Source: Gemmatimonadales bacterium (lineage in GTDB: Bacteria > Krumholzibacteriota > Krumholzibacteriia > LZORAL124-64-63). Taken from it: 64,000 bases of DNA. The translations under genes were made by a program, and so were the position numbers. Of this stretch, positions 33,808 to 43,218 are shown piece after piece (the stretch's first letter is position 1; every line of letters begins with the position of its first letter). The stretch covers positions 18,972-82,971 of the forward strand of contig JAHOYV010000009.1 of the NCBI GenBank assembly GCA_019038745.1. Direction: 5' to 3'. The notes below the pieces were generated by a model. The model made no database searches. It had not been told where the DNA came from and was given only the letters and a program-made list of their open reading frames with translations.

Positions 33808-34917
33808 ATGCCTCTGGTTGCGAAAATTCCGAATAACCACCGTTCATGGCCCTGTTCGGCTATTTGGCTTGTCCTGCTGGGTTGCCTGCTGGCCATTTCG
33901 CCTCTTTCGTCCCTGGCGGCAGAGGTCAAAGCACTCTCCTTTATCCAGTTCTCCATTCAGGATGAAAGTGGCAATTTCTTCCCCCAGGGGGAGGTCGAAT
34001 TCTGTACACCTTCCGGGCGATGCATCGATGCGGCCATCCAGCCGGGTTTCCCGGGAAATTTCTACGTGCCCAGCGAAGAGTTGCACGCAGATACCTTGTA
34101 TACCGTGATGATTTACGACCAGCAGGTAAAAGTGCTCTGGGAATTGCGGGATTGGGTGTTCGAACCCGAAAAATACGATGTACGCTGGAACCGCTATTTG
34201 AACCTGGACAAGTTTCTCATTTTCCCGCGCTTTGTCGTGTACCCCGGTCGCCGAATGACCTTCGATATCGATACCACCCTGAATCCGGAGTGGGAACGAA
34301 TGATGAACCGGGTCGACGGGTATGCGGGGCCTGATTCGTTGCCTGATTACCCAAGTTTTCTGGCCGCCGCCCAGGTTCCGGTCTCCCTTGGCCTCAAATT
34401 CGGCAGTGATCTTTCGGCGGCGGGTGGAGTTTCGGCGGCAAAGCCGGGCTGGGGCCTGGTCGGGGTAAAACGTTTCGGATATCCCCGGTGGGTGCTCAAG
34501 CGCGATCACTGGGCATTTTTCAGGGAAGTGTCCCTAGGATACTCGCAGAACCGCTACGAAACCCTGGAAGTGACCACACCGGGCCGCAGGAGTGATGTCC
34601 TGTTCCATCAGGCATGGCTGGCGGCTGGTTTTGGTATGATCAATCAGGAAATGACGGCTCAGTGGAGCGTGGCCGGGGCTGTGAGTTGGGGGGGCCTCTA
34701 CGATGGAACAGAGGTGCTGAAATACCTGGACCGCACTTACCGGATGTACGGGGCGGGATTCCAGCTTCGTGCCGTACAAAGCCTGTGGGAAACGGAACGG
34801 GCGGACTTCGGACTGACCGGCCAAGCGCACTTGATATATTACTTCGCCGATACGGATGAGAGCGATTTTTGGCTCGAGTGGGCGCCGAGTATTTCGGTCG
34901 GACTGGTGGTGTACTAG
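33808..34917 (+). CDS. secreted, probably outer-membrane beta-barrel protein
   Basis: After a signal peptide (CSAIWLVLLGCLLAISPLSSLAAE) comes a soluble part with carboxypeptidase-like beta strands (FSIQDESGNFFPQGEVEFCT) and then alternating amphipathic strands with many aromatic and glycine residues (VSLGLKFGSDLSAAGGVSA, YGAGFQLRAVQSLWE, HLIYYFADTDE, PSISVGLVVY). The final tyrosine fits an outer-membrane barrel end. I do not recognise the family. GAGGAGCG lies before the ATG. Its stop overlaps the GTG start of the Calx-beta lipoprotein (TAGTG), so the two are translationally coupled and probably act together at the cell surface. Confidence 0.65.
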   Translation: MPLVAKIPNNHRSWPCSAIWLVLLGCLLAISPLSSLAAEVKALSFIQFSIQDESGNFFPQGEVEFCTPSGRCIDAAIQPGFPGNFYVPSEELHADTLYTVMIYDQQVKVLWELRDWVFEPEKYDVRWNRYLNLDKFLIFPRFVVYPGRRMTFDIDTTLNPEWERMMNRVDGYAGPDSLPDYPSFLAAAQVPVSLGLKFGSDLSAAGGVSAAKPGWGLVGVKRFGYPRWVLKRDHWAFFREVSLGYSQNRYETLEVTTPGRRSDVLFHQAWLAAGFGMINQEMTAQWSVAGAVSWGGLYDGTEVLKYLDRTYRMYGAGFQLRAVQSLWETERADFGLTGQAHLIYYFADTDESDFWLEWAPSISVGLVVY

Positions 34918-37900
34918 TGAGGAAACTGAGAATTGGAAAGGGAAAACCAGGGATCAGTGGGAACCGGGGCACAATTCGGGAATTGGTTTCGGCAAGGTTT
35001 CCGGTCCTCGTTCCGACTTTCATTTCTGCCCTCTTCCTGGCCACCTTCTTGGCCGGGGGCGCAGGTTGTGATCGCCGGGATAACGACTGGAGCGCTTTTG
35101 ATCCGAACGCCAAACTTGTAATAATCCAGACAGACACCCTATCGATCGTGGAGAGTGGTCAGGGGGACGGTTTTGTTGTCTCCCTCCGCATGGTGCCGTC
35201 CGATACGGTTACCTTGTTTTTGTCCGCCGATGCAGGACAGGTGCAAATCGATCCCGACACGTTGGTATTTCCACCCGTTGACGACGAATGGGCGGCAGAA
35301 TGTGAGATCAATGTTCGGGCGATGGACGACAATGTGCAGGAAGGACCCCACGAGGATGCCTTGACCATTGTCGTGACCTCGAATGACAAGGCCTACGAGG
35401 GTCAAGGGGGCGTGGCGATCGTGCCGGTCCTGATCGGCGATAACGATTGTGCCGGGGTGACCGTTTCCGATACTTTGCTGACGCTGGTCGAGTCCATCGC
35501 CGCCGCGGTAACGCAAAGTTATAATGTTGTTTTGCAATCCCAGCCTACCGATACCGTGATGGTAGCCATGACGGTGGTTCCGCCCGAACCCTCGTTGCAT
35601 GTGAATCCGGATACTCTGCGTTTCGGGCCCGGCGATTGGGATGTTCCACAACAGGTGACCCTTTGGATCGAGTTGGACGACCTGGACTTCGACAACCTGG
35701 GTCTGGTCATCGAACACGCCGCCGCCTCGGCCGACAGCAATTACGGCCATGATCTGGATATTCCCTCGTTGAGTTTGACTGTCTTTGACGGCACGGCAAC
35801 CCCGATGGCCCGAGTCGCGTTGGCCGATCCCGGAGCGGACACGTTGCAGGAATGGCTACCCGACCAGACCGTTGACTTGGTGGTTACTATTGACCGGTCC
35901 AGCAGTGAAATGGTCATCCTGCACTTGGCTACTCTCGACGGAACAGCAACAGGTGGGGCCGATTTCATCGCTCTGGACGAGGATCTGGTATTCGCCCAGG
36001 GCGACAACCTGAGTCGGACCATTTCCGTGACAGGCCGGGACGACACGATACTGGAATTGCCGGAGGAATTCAGCCTCGCCATAACGGCGGTGCAGAATGT
36101 GGTGATCGGTGACGCCGATCGTTTGATCCTCAAGGTGCAGGACGACGACACCACGGAGTTGACGCTGAGCGTTGCGAATGTGAACGAGGATTCCGGTGCG
36201 GCCGAGTTCATCGTCAGTGTGCCCCAGGTGGAGACGGTTCCTCTCGAGTTCAAATTCGTGACGACCGACGGAACGGCTTTGGCAGGGGATGATTACGAGT
36301 CCGTAGACGAATTTTTCGCTATCGAACCGGGTCAGACGCAGCAGGTCATTCCGGTGGTTTTGCTATCCGACGCCGACGACGAACCGGACGAAATTTTTAC
36401 CGCTCATTTGGAAAGCTTGTCCGGGCACGCAACCTGGAGCCAGGCGCCGGTAAGCTGCACAATCCTCAGCGATGATCCCCAGGCCATTGTCCTGGAAGGC
36501 GGCGAATTCGGTGAGGCGGATGGAAACGCGGTGTTCACGATCCGGTTGGATGCTCCCTATGGGGTTCCGGTAACCCTTATGCTGAACACTCTTCCCGGAG
36601 ATGGGCTAGGGGATATCGGTGGCCAGGAAGATGCGGTTGCGGCGACGGATTTTGGAGGACTGACAGGGGTCACCCGAGTCATTCCCGCCGGGGCCACGAT
36701 CACGGAATTCAGCGTTGCGATCACCAACGACAACGGGGCCGAGGCCCTGTATGAATACTTCCGCCTGGAAATCGCCTCCGCGGACCAGGCCGGATTCACG
36801 GGATTGATCGCCACCAGCACCATCGTGGACGACGATCAACCCTGTCTCCAGTCCGACGACTTGATTGTGGATGAGAGTGTTCCCATCGCCCTTTTCAGGG
36901 TGGACCTGCAAACGGCGGCCGGGTCGGCCACCACCAGTACGGCCGATGTGACCTTCCAGGTCGAAACGATGGATCAAACCGCCTCCCAGGGGGACGACTA
37001 CACCGGACTTCTGCAGACTGTAACCATCCCGGCCGGCCAGGGCGGAGTGGATATCCCCGTGACCTTGAGCGATGACGGCCACGACGATGACAACGAGATG
37101 TTCGTGTTGGTCCTGACCGATCCGGTAAACGCGGCGGGCACATGTCGGGATGACGCTCCGTTCTGCCGCATCGTGGACGACGAGTTCCCTTCAATAAACT
37201 TGTTCTCGGTAGTAGCCGACCAGTACAACGAGGGATCCAGCTACGAGTTCGTGGTCCGTTTGACCACTCCGCGACAGGATGACACATCCTTCGATTTGAA
37301 TTTGTCACCGGGCACTTCCAACGGGCAAGGCGTGGACTACACTTTCACCGAAAACGGCACCCGGACTATTCTTGCCTACCAGACCGAGATTACATTTTCC
37401 GTGCCCTTCCTGGACGACCAGTTGGCGGCGGAGTCGGACGAGGTCCTTCAAATCAGCATCAGCAACGCGAACGTGGCCCTCGGTGTAACGGATCTTTCGG
37501 CGACCATAATCGACGCGCCGGAACTGGAAATCACCGGAGCGGCGACCAGCGAAGGGACTCCAGCGGATTTCCTGGTGTCCCTGGATGAAACGAGTACGGC
37601 AATCGTCCAGTTCATGGTCCAGCTCGCCAGCGGTACGGCGACCGCCGGTGCGGATTTTCCGACCGGCGGAACCGGGCCCTACTCCATTGCGGCGGGCAGT
37701 CTGACGACGATCGTGCCGGTGCCGGCAACTGCCGGGGACGGGGGCGACGCGGCCGTGGAGGATTTCATAGTAACCCTCATTACCTCGACCAACGCGACGA
37801 TGGGACCGTTCAACAGCGCGGTAGGGACCATCCTGGACATGGATCCACCCGAATTGTCCTGGGCCGGGTCGGCTTCGGCAGTGGAAGGGTCGGACATCCA

Positions 37901-38519
37901 GTTGATGGTGAGTCTGAGTTGGTCCAGCGAAGTGGACGTGCAGTTCGAGCTGACGTTCACCGACGGAACGGCGGCCCGCTCGGGCATCGACTACGACGAC
38001 TCGGACACCGGACCATACACGGTACCTCCGGGAGCCGTGAATTATGTGATTCCGGTTCCTACTACCGCCGACGGCGCTCCGGAACTGACCGCGGAAGATT
38101 TCACCGTGACCCTGCATTCGCCGGTGGATGCGGTGATCGGATCACCGGATACCGCCACGGGAACCGTCTTGGACGGGGATCAACCCGAGCTGACCATCCC
38201 GGCCGGAGACACGGTGATCGAGGGCGGAGACCTGTTCTTCACCGTTCACCTGAGCCAACAGACCATCGTGCCGGTGTTCTTCAACCTGGAATACGACAAC
38301 GGATCCACGCAGGGAGCAACGGACTTCGACGCCACCAATACGGGACAGTTCTCCATGGCGGCCGGGACGGTGGACACCACGATTACGGTGCACACCTTCG
38401 GCGACGTAGAACACGAAAACCAGGAAGCCTTCATCGTCCGGTTGGCGACCGATCCGGTCAACGCAGTGCTGGGCGATCCCTTAGAGGCCAATGGGGTGAT
38501 TGACGACGACGATCCGTAG
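34917..38519 (+). CDS. giant Calx-beta-repeat lipoprotein
   Basis: About 1200 residues. The hydrophobic N-terminus ends LAGGAGC, a plausible though not perfect lipobox. The rest is a chain of roughly ten Calx-beta-type domains of about 100-110 residues, each with a D-G-T-A-x-x-G-x-D-(F/Y) segment (such as DGTATGGADFIALDED and DGTALAGDDYESVDE) and a closing D-D-x-x-x-E/D-x-x-E turn. Such domains bind calcium in other proteins and build long adhesin-like rods. There is no NPFNP tail, so anchoring is probably by lipid. The GTG at 34917 overlaps the previous stop; a TTG further on inside the long n-region is an alternative. Confidence 0.85.
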   Translation: MRKLRIGKGKPGISGNRGTIRELVSARFPVLVPTFISALFLATFLAGGAGCDRRDNDWSAFDPNAKLVIIQTDTLSIVESGQGDGFVVSLRMVPSDTVTLFLSADAGQVQIDPDTLVFPPVDDEWAAECEINVRAMDDNVQEGPHEDALTIVVTSNDKAYEGQGGVAIVPVLIGDNDCAGVTVSDTLLTLVESIAAAVTQSYNVVLQSQPTDTVMVAMTVVPPEPSLHVNPDTLRFGPGDWDVPQQVTLWIELDDLDFDNLGLVIEHAAASADSNYGHDLDIPSLSLTVFDGTATPMARVALADPGADTLQEWLPDQTVDLVVTIDRSSSEMVILHLATLDGTATGGADFIALDEDLVFAQGDNLSRTISVTGRDDTILELPEEFSLAITAVQNVVIGDADRLILKVQDDDTTELTLSVANVNEDSGAAEFIVSVPQVETVPLEFKFVTTDGTALAGDDYESVDEFFAIEPGQTQQVIPVVLLSDADDEPDEIFTAHLESLSGHATWSQAPVSCTILSDDPQAIVLEGGEFGEADGNAVFTIRLDAPYGVPVTLMLNTLPGDGLGDIGGQEDAVAATDFGGLTGVTRVIPAGATITEFSVAITNDNGAEALYEYFRLEIASADQAGFTGLIATSTIVDDDQPCLQSDDLIVDESVPIALFRVDLQTAAGSATTSTADVTFQVETMDQTASQGDDYTGLLQTVTIPAGQGGVDIPVTLSDDGHDDDNEMFVLVLTDPVNAAGTCRDDAPFCRIVDDEFPSINLFSVVADQYNEGSSYEFVVRLTTPRQDDTSFDLNLSPGTSNGQGVDYTFTENGTRTILAYQTEITFSVPFLDDQLAAESDEVLQISISNANVALGVTDLSATIIDAPELEITGAATSEGTPADFLVSLDETSTAIVQFMVQLASGTATAGADFPTGGTGPYSIAAGSLTTIVPVPATAGDGGDAAVEDFIVTLITSTNATMGPFNSAVGTILDMDPPELSWAGSASAVEGSDIQLMVSLSWSSEVDVQFELTFTDGTAARSGIDYDDSDTGPYTVPPGAVNYVIPVPTTADGAPELTAEDFTVTLHSPVDAVIGSPDTATGTVLDGDQPELTIPAGDTVIEGGDLFFTVHLSQQTIVPVFFNLEYDNGSTQGATDFDATNTGQFSMAAGTVDTTITVHTFGDVEHENQEAFIVRLATDPVNAVLGDPLEANGVIDDDDP

Positions 38520-38561
38520 GCCGTCCATTGCCGAAACGGAAAAATCAATATTCAGGGAAAA

Positions 38562-38984
38562 TCATGGTATTCTGGAAGCCGCCCGCGACAATTTTGCGAA
38601 CTTCACGCCCTTCAATCCCCCTATCTGTATACTCATCCTCGAGATTTCCTCGGGTAAGCCACGGATAATAATGGTCTCCAGACAATTGTCGTGATCCAGG
38701 TGCACGTGGGTAGTGCATAGAATGTGGATGAACTGATTGTGCTGAATGGCGTGTAGGCGATCGGCCAAACCTCGCTGATGATGATCGTAGCCGATAGTCA
38801 GGACCCCGACAACTTCGCCACCGCCACTGGCCCAGGCCTCTTCAACGAGCTGGGCGCGAATCATGTCGCGAACCAGCTCGGACCGGGATGCATAGCCTTG
38901 GGCAGTGAAACGTTCGTCCAGTTCTGCCAGCAGGCCCGCGGGCAGGGAGACGCTGAAGCGGATGGTTTCTTCGCTTGATTTCAT
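38562..38984 (-). CDS. nikR: nickel-responsive regulator NikR
   Basis: The N-terminal ribbon-helix-helix ([20 protein letters not shown], then [11 protein letters not shown]) is followed by the ACT-like metal domain. The square-planar nickel ligands are all present with exact spacing: H82, H93, H95 and C101 (QHNQF...[10 protein letters not shown]), the same 11-2-6 spacing as the four ligands of characterised NikR. With nickel bound the protein should repress nickel uptake. It is the last gene of the nickel-transport operon, 3 bases after nikO, so it probably controls its own synthesis through the palindrome at the operon head. Confidence 0.95.
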   Translation of the reverse strand: MKSSEETIRFSVSLPAGLLAELDERFTAQGYASRSELVRDMIRAQLVEEAWASGGGEVVGVLTIGYDHHQRGLADRLHAIQHNQFIHILCTTHVHLDHDNCLETIIIRGLPEEISRMSIQIGGLKGVKFAKLSRAASRIP

Positions 38985-38987
38985 CGC

Positions 38988-39764
38988 TCAATCCCAATCG
39001 TGAGAGTGATAGTGCCGGTGGGTAACATCGCCTTTGCGGTGCTGATGATCGTGGATGTGAACGAGATTGGCCTGACGCAACAAGTCGAGGTCGTCCCTCA
39101 GGGCCAGCACGTCTCCATCGTACAGAAGGGTGTGGTCCTCACCCAGCAACAGGCAGCGTTCGCCCAGTTCGGTAGCCAGGCTGAGATTGTGGGTGCTGGT
39201 GATCACCGTGGTCGGTAGGTTTTGCAGAAAGTCAACGAGCCAGCCGGTGCTGCGGGGATCAAGGCTGGCGGTGGGCTCGTCCAGCAGGAGTAGATCCGGT
39301 TCGACGGCCAGGAGCAAGGCCAGGCAAACCCGCTGTTTTTCCCCGTTGCTCAAGGCGTGTGGAGAGCGGTCGAGCAAGTCGGTAATCTGTAGTTCACCGG
39401 ACCAGTGGGCTACCCGGTCGTCCACGTTATCAAGGCCGAAATGCAGCGGTCCGAAGGCGATCTCTTCGCGCACGGTGGGGTTGAAAAGCATGGCTTCGGG
39501 ATTCTGGAAGAGCAGGCCGGTTCGTGACCGCAACTCCCGACGGAACTCCTTGTCCTTTTCCGCTTCGGCCACGTCGCGACCCCAGAGCAGGACCCGTCCG
39601 ACGCGGGGCTCGATCAGTCCGTTGATCGCCTTCAACAGGGTGGATTTCCCGCTCCCGTTGGCCCCGAGCAGGGTAACTTTCTGTCCGGGATCCAGGGCGA
39701 AGGAGATGTCTTTCAGCGCTGGAACGCCGTCATGATCGTGGCTCAGATTTTCTATCCGGATCAA
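38988..39764 (-). CDS. nikO: nickel ECF transporter ATPase NikO/CbiO with histidine-rich tail
   Basis: This ABC ATPase energises the nickel transporter. Walker A is GANGSGKSTLL, the signature is ALSNGEKQRVCLALLL, and Walker B is LLLLDEPTASLDP. The last 25 residues hold eight histidines (HIHDHQH and THRHYHSHD), a likely metal-binding tail seen in some nickel systems. The start appears to be TTG at 39764, seven bases after a G-run; the gene overlaps nikQ by 35 bases. Length is 258 residues. Confidence 0.92.
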   Translation of the reverse strand: MIRIENLSHDHDGVPALKDISFALDPGQKVTLLGANGSGKSTLLKAINGLIEPRVGRVLLWGRDVAEAEKDKEFRRELRSRTGLLFQNPEAMLFNPTVREEIAFGPLHFGLDNVDDRVAHWSGELQITDLLDRSPHALSNGEKQRVCLALLLAVEPDLLLLDEPTASLDPRSTGWLVDFLQNLPTTVITSTHNLSLATELGERCLLLGEDHTLLYDGDVLALRDDLDLLRQANLVHIHDHQHRKGDVTHRHYHSHDWD

Positions 39765-40308
39765 GGAAGAACCCCCGTGAAATCATGCCTTGTGTCATTT
39801 GTTCCGCCGCGTATTCGGCTCGTCGCAAAATAGCCACGCCGGTGGCCGCTCCCATGCCCAAACTGTCCTTCAGGGCGGGCCGACGCCAGGTGCGGCTCTT
39901 GGCGGCCAGCCGTAAATTGCCCAGCAGGCGCCGAAAAACCCCTATCTGGGCCAGGATCAACACGATCAAGGTCCGAAATCGGGGCCAGAAAGCCGTTATC
40001 TGGAGTATGTCCAGCCGCGAGGCGACCAGGAAGGTCATGGTGGTCAAGGTGAACACCCGTAGATTCAGGCGGATCAGGCCCATCACGGGAACGGTTCCTT
40101 CCAGCAACGAGGTGGCCAGCCAGGCCAGGCTTACCAGGCCGGTGAAGAAGGCTGTTGCCAACAGGGCGCGTCGGGCCAGTCGCGTGATCTGCCTCCCGCA
40201 GGCGAGCAAAACCAGCGCGCAGAAAACGCCCAGCACGCTAACATCCTGATTCATTGAAACAGCCAGGACCGAGGCGAGATAGATCACTGCCAGCAGGCGA
40301 TCACGCAT
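39730..40308 (-). CDS. nikQ: nickel ECF transporter transmembrane protein NikQ/CbiQ
   Basis: This is the energy-coupling (T) component that links the ATPase to the substrate-binding subunit. It has about four hydrophobic segments and the C-terminal A-R-G region as RRAEYAAEQMTQGMISRGFF, matching the family coupling helix. At 192 residues it is shorter than the usual 220-260, with the deficit at the N-terminus. AGGGAG precedes the ATG, so the short form looks genuine. It overlaps nikM by 8 bases. Confidence 0.85.
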   Translation of the reverse strand: MRDRLLAVIYLASVLAVSMNQDVSVLGVFCALVLLACGRQITRLARRALLATAFFTGLVSLAWLATSLLEGTVPVMGLIRLNLRVFTLTTMTFLVASRLDILQITAFWPRFRTLIVLILAQIGVFRRLLGNLRLAAKSRTWRRPALKDSLGMGAATGVAILRRAEYAAEQMTQGMISRGFFLDPDRKSEPRS

Positions 40309-40963
40309 CGATCGCTCCCTTTATGCTGCGCCGGGATCCTGCCTGGAAAAATCGCCAACCCATTACCGCCAACATTCCCTCGCCGATGCCCAAAATCATA
40401 TGCGGCAGGATCAAGGCCGGCAAAGTGACCCGCAAGCCGAAGGGAAAGAACAGGGGAGTCCCCGACGCGTCGTGGGCCAAAGTCGGCTGCAGGCCCAGGA
40501 TCAATGCGATCAGAAACGAAGGGATGACTACGGCCGTCCATCCGGCCAGAAACAGGGCTAGATTCAAGTGCAACCGGCGCAACAGGTGAAAAACCAGGGT
40601 CGCCACAATAACGCCGCTGCCGGCGATGGCCAGGATGTTCACCGGCAGGGTGGTGATTCCTCCATCACCCAGCAGGAATGCCTGCAGCACGAAAACCAAA
40701 GACAGAGCCATGAACGCCAGCCGCCAGCCGAACAGCACCGTCAGTAGGCCGACGAAGGTCAGATGCACCGAGGAGCCGCCCGGCAACGGGATGGTAACCA
40801 ACGACAGCACGAAGGCCGCCGAGGTGGTGACCGCCAGCCGGGGGATCACCAAGGGGTCCAATAGCGAGCCAGTCCGCCGCAGGCATATCCACCAGGCCAG
40901 GACAGCGATGCCCCAGGCGGGCAGATAAACCTTCGGGGTGATGAAACCGTCCGGGATGTGCAT
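40301..40963 (-). CDS. nikM: nickel ECF transporter substrate-binding subunit NikM/CbiM
   Basis: The N-terminus MHIPDGFI is the hallmark of NikM/CbiM: the amino group and the histidine at position 2 bind the metal. About six membrane helices follow, with the conserved GGSSVHLTFVGLL and PHMILGIGEGM segments. AGGAGG lies upstream of the ATG. The NikR gene in the same operon indicates nickel over cobalt. A separate NikN is absent; NikK- and NikL-like genes take its place upstream. Confidence 0.94.
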   Translation of the reverse strand: MHIPDGFITPKVYLPAWGIAVLAWWICLRRTGSLLDPLVIPRLAVTTSAAFVLSLVTIPLPGGSSVHLTFVGLLTVLFGWRLAFMALSLVFVLQAFLLGDGGITTLPVNILAIAGSGVIVATLVFHLLRRLHLNLALFLAGWTAVVIPSFLIALILGLQPTLAHDASGTPLFFPFGLRVTLPALILPHMILGIGEGMLAVMGWRFFQAGSRRSIKGAIDA

Positions 40964-40973
40964 CGGCAGCCTC

Positions 40974-41957
40974 CTAGAACAACGTGGACCAGGTCATTAT
41001 GAAACGGCCGGTTTCCTTGCCTTCGGCGCCCTGTTGCAGGTCCTCTTCGTTCAGGTCGGTCCACACCGGCATTTTCCAGCCCAGCCCGAGGCTGGAGGAC
41101 CCGAAGTAGGCGCGCATACCGGGCAGTACGTAGAGCATCTTGCCACCGGTGGCGTCTTCGTTCACGCTGTCGGCCCGGTCGCGGCCAAGGGATAGGAAGT
41201 TGCCTTCCAGATTGGCGTCAACGCGCACCTTACCCTGTTCGCGGGTGAACATGCGCATCGTCCAGGCGTTGTTGAGCCGCCATTCGTCGCCGAAACGCAT
41301 CAAGCTTCCATCGGAGTATTCGTTCTCCTGGAAACCGATCCAGGAGGTATCCCAAACCATGGTCAGCTTCGGGCCGAGGGTCTTGGTGGCGGTCATTCCT
41401 CCCTGGTAGGAGGGCGTTCCGAACCCCAAGGACATACCCGGGTCGATGGTCCCTCCTGCGTCGGCCAGATCCGCTTCACCGGTGGGCAAGGTCAGCCCTC
41501 CGTAGAGAGTGAAATGCCAGTCTTCCAGGTCGTCCAGACTTTCGTTCGCCGGTACCAGCTTCAGTCCGCCGTCGGTCTTCAGACCCAGTACGCCCATCAA
41601 TGAAATATCGGCGAAACCCGCGCTGTTGAAGCTGTTGTCCTCCACTTTTTTGACCGAGTAGGGGACGAAGGCGTACAGGGAGACGGCGGGAGTCACTCCG
41701 TAGCCCAACCCGTAAATCCAGAAGGCGTTGGAGTGGCCTTCGTCATCCCTTGCTGCGGTGAAGGTGTCGAAGAGAGCCAAGTCCAGTTTAAGGGTGGCCA
41801 GCCAGCTTCCGTCGGGCAAGGTAGCCGAGCTGGATGATTCCACGGGAGCGCCGGAACCTTCCAATCCGGCAACACCGAGGGAAGCAACACCGTGGTGGGC
41901 ATAGGCGGGGACTACGGAAACCAAAGCCAACAAAACGGCCACGACGAACAGTTTCAT
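40974..41957 (-). CDS. outer-membrane barrel protein of the nickel operon
   Basis: A signal peptide ends VVPAYA, so the mature protein probably begins HHGVASLGVAG with two histidines. The remainder is an aromatic-rich beta-strand protein ending IMTWSTLF, a typical outer-membrane C-terminal phenylalanine, and resembles MetA-pathway/transporter-like barrels. GGAGAAAACA precedes the ATG. It overlaps the NikL-like gene as ATGA and lies 10 bases before nikM. The context suggests passage or capture of nickel at the outer membrane without a TonB receptor. The nickel role is inferred from the operon alone. Confidence 0.7.
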   Translation of the reverse strand: MKLFVVAVLLALVSVVPAYAHHGVASLGVAGLEGSGAPVESSSSATLPDGSWLATLKLDLALFDTFTAARDDEGHSNAFWIYGLGYGVTPAVSLYAFVPYSVKKVEDNSFNSAGFADISLMGVLGLKTDGGLKLVPANESLDDLEDWHFTLYGGLTLPTGEADLADAGGTIDPGMSLGFGTPSYQGGMTATKTLGPKLTMVWDTSWIGFQENEYSDGSLMRFGDEWRLNNAWTMRMFTREQGKVRVDANLEGNFLSLGRDRADSVNEDATGGKMLYVLPGMRAYFGSSSLGLGWKMPVWTDLNEEDLQQGAEGKETGRFIMTWSTLF

Positions 41958-42421
41958 GATTGTTTTCTCCTGGATTGGACAGTTAATAAGACGCCTACTA
42001 GGCAGATCAAAACCAGGCCGACACCCAGGCCGGTCAGGCGGTCCATCCGGCTCGGTGAGGTCGTTGTGCCGGCTTTTGATTCACTCCCGTCTGCGGTTTC
42101 CGAATCCCCGACAACGACCGTGGTTTGCAGGCCGTGCCCATCCTCGGACCAGACCTTGACCGACCATTCACCGCTCCTGTCCGGGATAAAAACGACCCGG
42201 CCCAGCTTGTCGGTGCGGCCGATCAGGAATGGGGATCGGTCTCCAGGGCCGGATACTTCAAAGCTCTCGAAGGAGAAGGGGCGGCCGTCAGCGAAGAACA
42301 CCTCCACCACCTTGGCCTGCCCACCCGAAACGCGGTGGTCTATCGCGTGGGCGAAGGCAGATTCGGTGCCGAGTCCGGCCACTATGGTGATCCACAGCAA
42401 CAGCAGAATTGTTTTGGACAT
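41954..42421 (-). CDS. nikL: NikL-like nickel transport accessory protein
   Basis: The 155-residue product has a signal peptide (TILLLLWITIVAGLGTESAFA), and the mature part would begin HAIDHRV with two histidines. A beta-rich domain follows (GGQAKVVEVFFADGRPFSFES, a carboxypeptidase-regulatory-like pattern), then a C-terminal transmembrane helix (LGVGLVLICLVGVLLTV). This matches NikL of the NikKMLQO transporters in layout. The ATG at 42421 has GGAG upstream. It lies 4 bases after the NikK-like gene and overlaps the outer-membrane protein gene. Confidence 0.72.
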   Translation of the reverse strand: MSKTILLLLWITIVAGLGTESAFAHAIDHRVSGGQAKVVEVFFADGRPFSFESFEVSGPGDRSPFLIGRTDKLGRVVFIPDRSGEWSVKVWSEDGHGLQTTVVVGDSETADGSESKAGTTTSPSRMDRLTGLGVGLVLICLVGVLLTVQSRRKQS

Positions 42422-42425
42422 GGTT

Positions 42426-43175
42426 CTACTCCAGAAAAAATTCCATACGGGCCGTCGAGATGATTTCGTCAATTTCCTCATCCGGTAAGGGAATCGTCAG
42501 GCTGGCTCCTATCGTTTGCCGTCCGTTGCTTTTCAGTCGGATGTTGATCCTCCCGTCCGGACCGGTCATCCCGCGGGGGTTGCCGTCGTAGGTTACCACG
42601 GCCCCAACAACCGGTTCGCCGTGCCGCGATACCAGCACCTTCAGCTTGGCGCCTATTTTCATATTCAGTAGGTTGTCCAGCGGAGTGATTTCCAGGTAAT
42701 TACCCATGGGAAGGGCCAGGGCTGGGTCCCAAGACCGAATGAGTTTGAGGCCCTCGATAGAGCGCCAACTCGTCAGTGGGGATTCGACCCGGTTGCGAGG
42801 CTTGTTAATCGTGCCGAGGGGAGTTTTTGTCCAAATACCGGATGATACCGTGACGGCCAGCGCTTGGGCATCGGAGGGCCAGATCGAAGGGAATATTTCG
42901 CCGGGGGAGATAATCCTCAGGCTACCACCGGATTCCAGTACGGTTGCCTGTAGGAATTCCTCCACTGGGCAGGGAGCATTCGTGTCGCCGTGCTCAGGCG
43001 AATCGCCCTTGGATGAACCATGTTGGGCTGAATCGTGCCCCGCTGCTTCGTGACCATGTCCACGCCACAGAACCAATCCCTCATCGGCGGATTCAAACCA
43101 CAGTTCGTGCCCAGTCGCAAAAGCAGGCAGAACCAGCATCAAACCAGCAAGAAGCGAAAATATCCTATGCCTCAC
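42426..43175 (-). CDS. nikK: NikK-like (DUF4198-type) periplasmic nickel protein
   Basis: A signal peptide (FSLLAGLMLVLPAFATG) leads to HELWFESADEG, the usual DUF4198 beginning, and a histidine-rich stretch (GHGHEAAGHDSAQHG...SPEHGD). The C-terminal half has NYLEITPLDNLLN and VTYDGNPRGMTGPDGRINI, the repeated strand pattern of this family. It should bind nickel in the periplasm for the NikM-type transporter. I prefer GTG 43175, which has AGGAG upstream; a TTG at 43208 is the alternative. It is the first gene of the operon, 44 bases after the NikR-box-like palindrome. Confidence 0.75.
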   Translation of the reverse strand: MRHRIFSLLAGLMLVLPAFATGHELWFESADEGLVLWRGHGHEAAGHDSAQHGSSKGDSPEHGDTNAPCPVEEFLQATVLESGGSLRIISPGEIFPSIWPSDAQALAVTVSSGIWTKTPLGTINKPRNRVESPLTSWRSIEGLKLIRSWDPALALPMGNYLEITPLDNLLNMKIGAKLKVLVSRHGEPVVGAVVTYDGNPRGMTGPDGRINIRLKSNGRQTIGASLTIPLPDEEIDEIISTARMEFFLE

Positions 43176-43218
43176 ATTTTGCTCCTGTGCCGAGGAAAAT
43201 ATCTTCAACCTTGGAGAG

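Noticed and set aside
38562..43175. Cobalt (cbiMNQO) transport operon
   Set aside because: CbiN is missing, NikK/NikL-like genes are present, and nikR with all nickel ligands and its box favours nickel.
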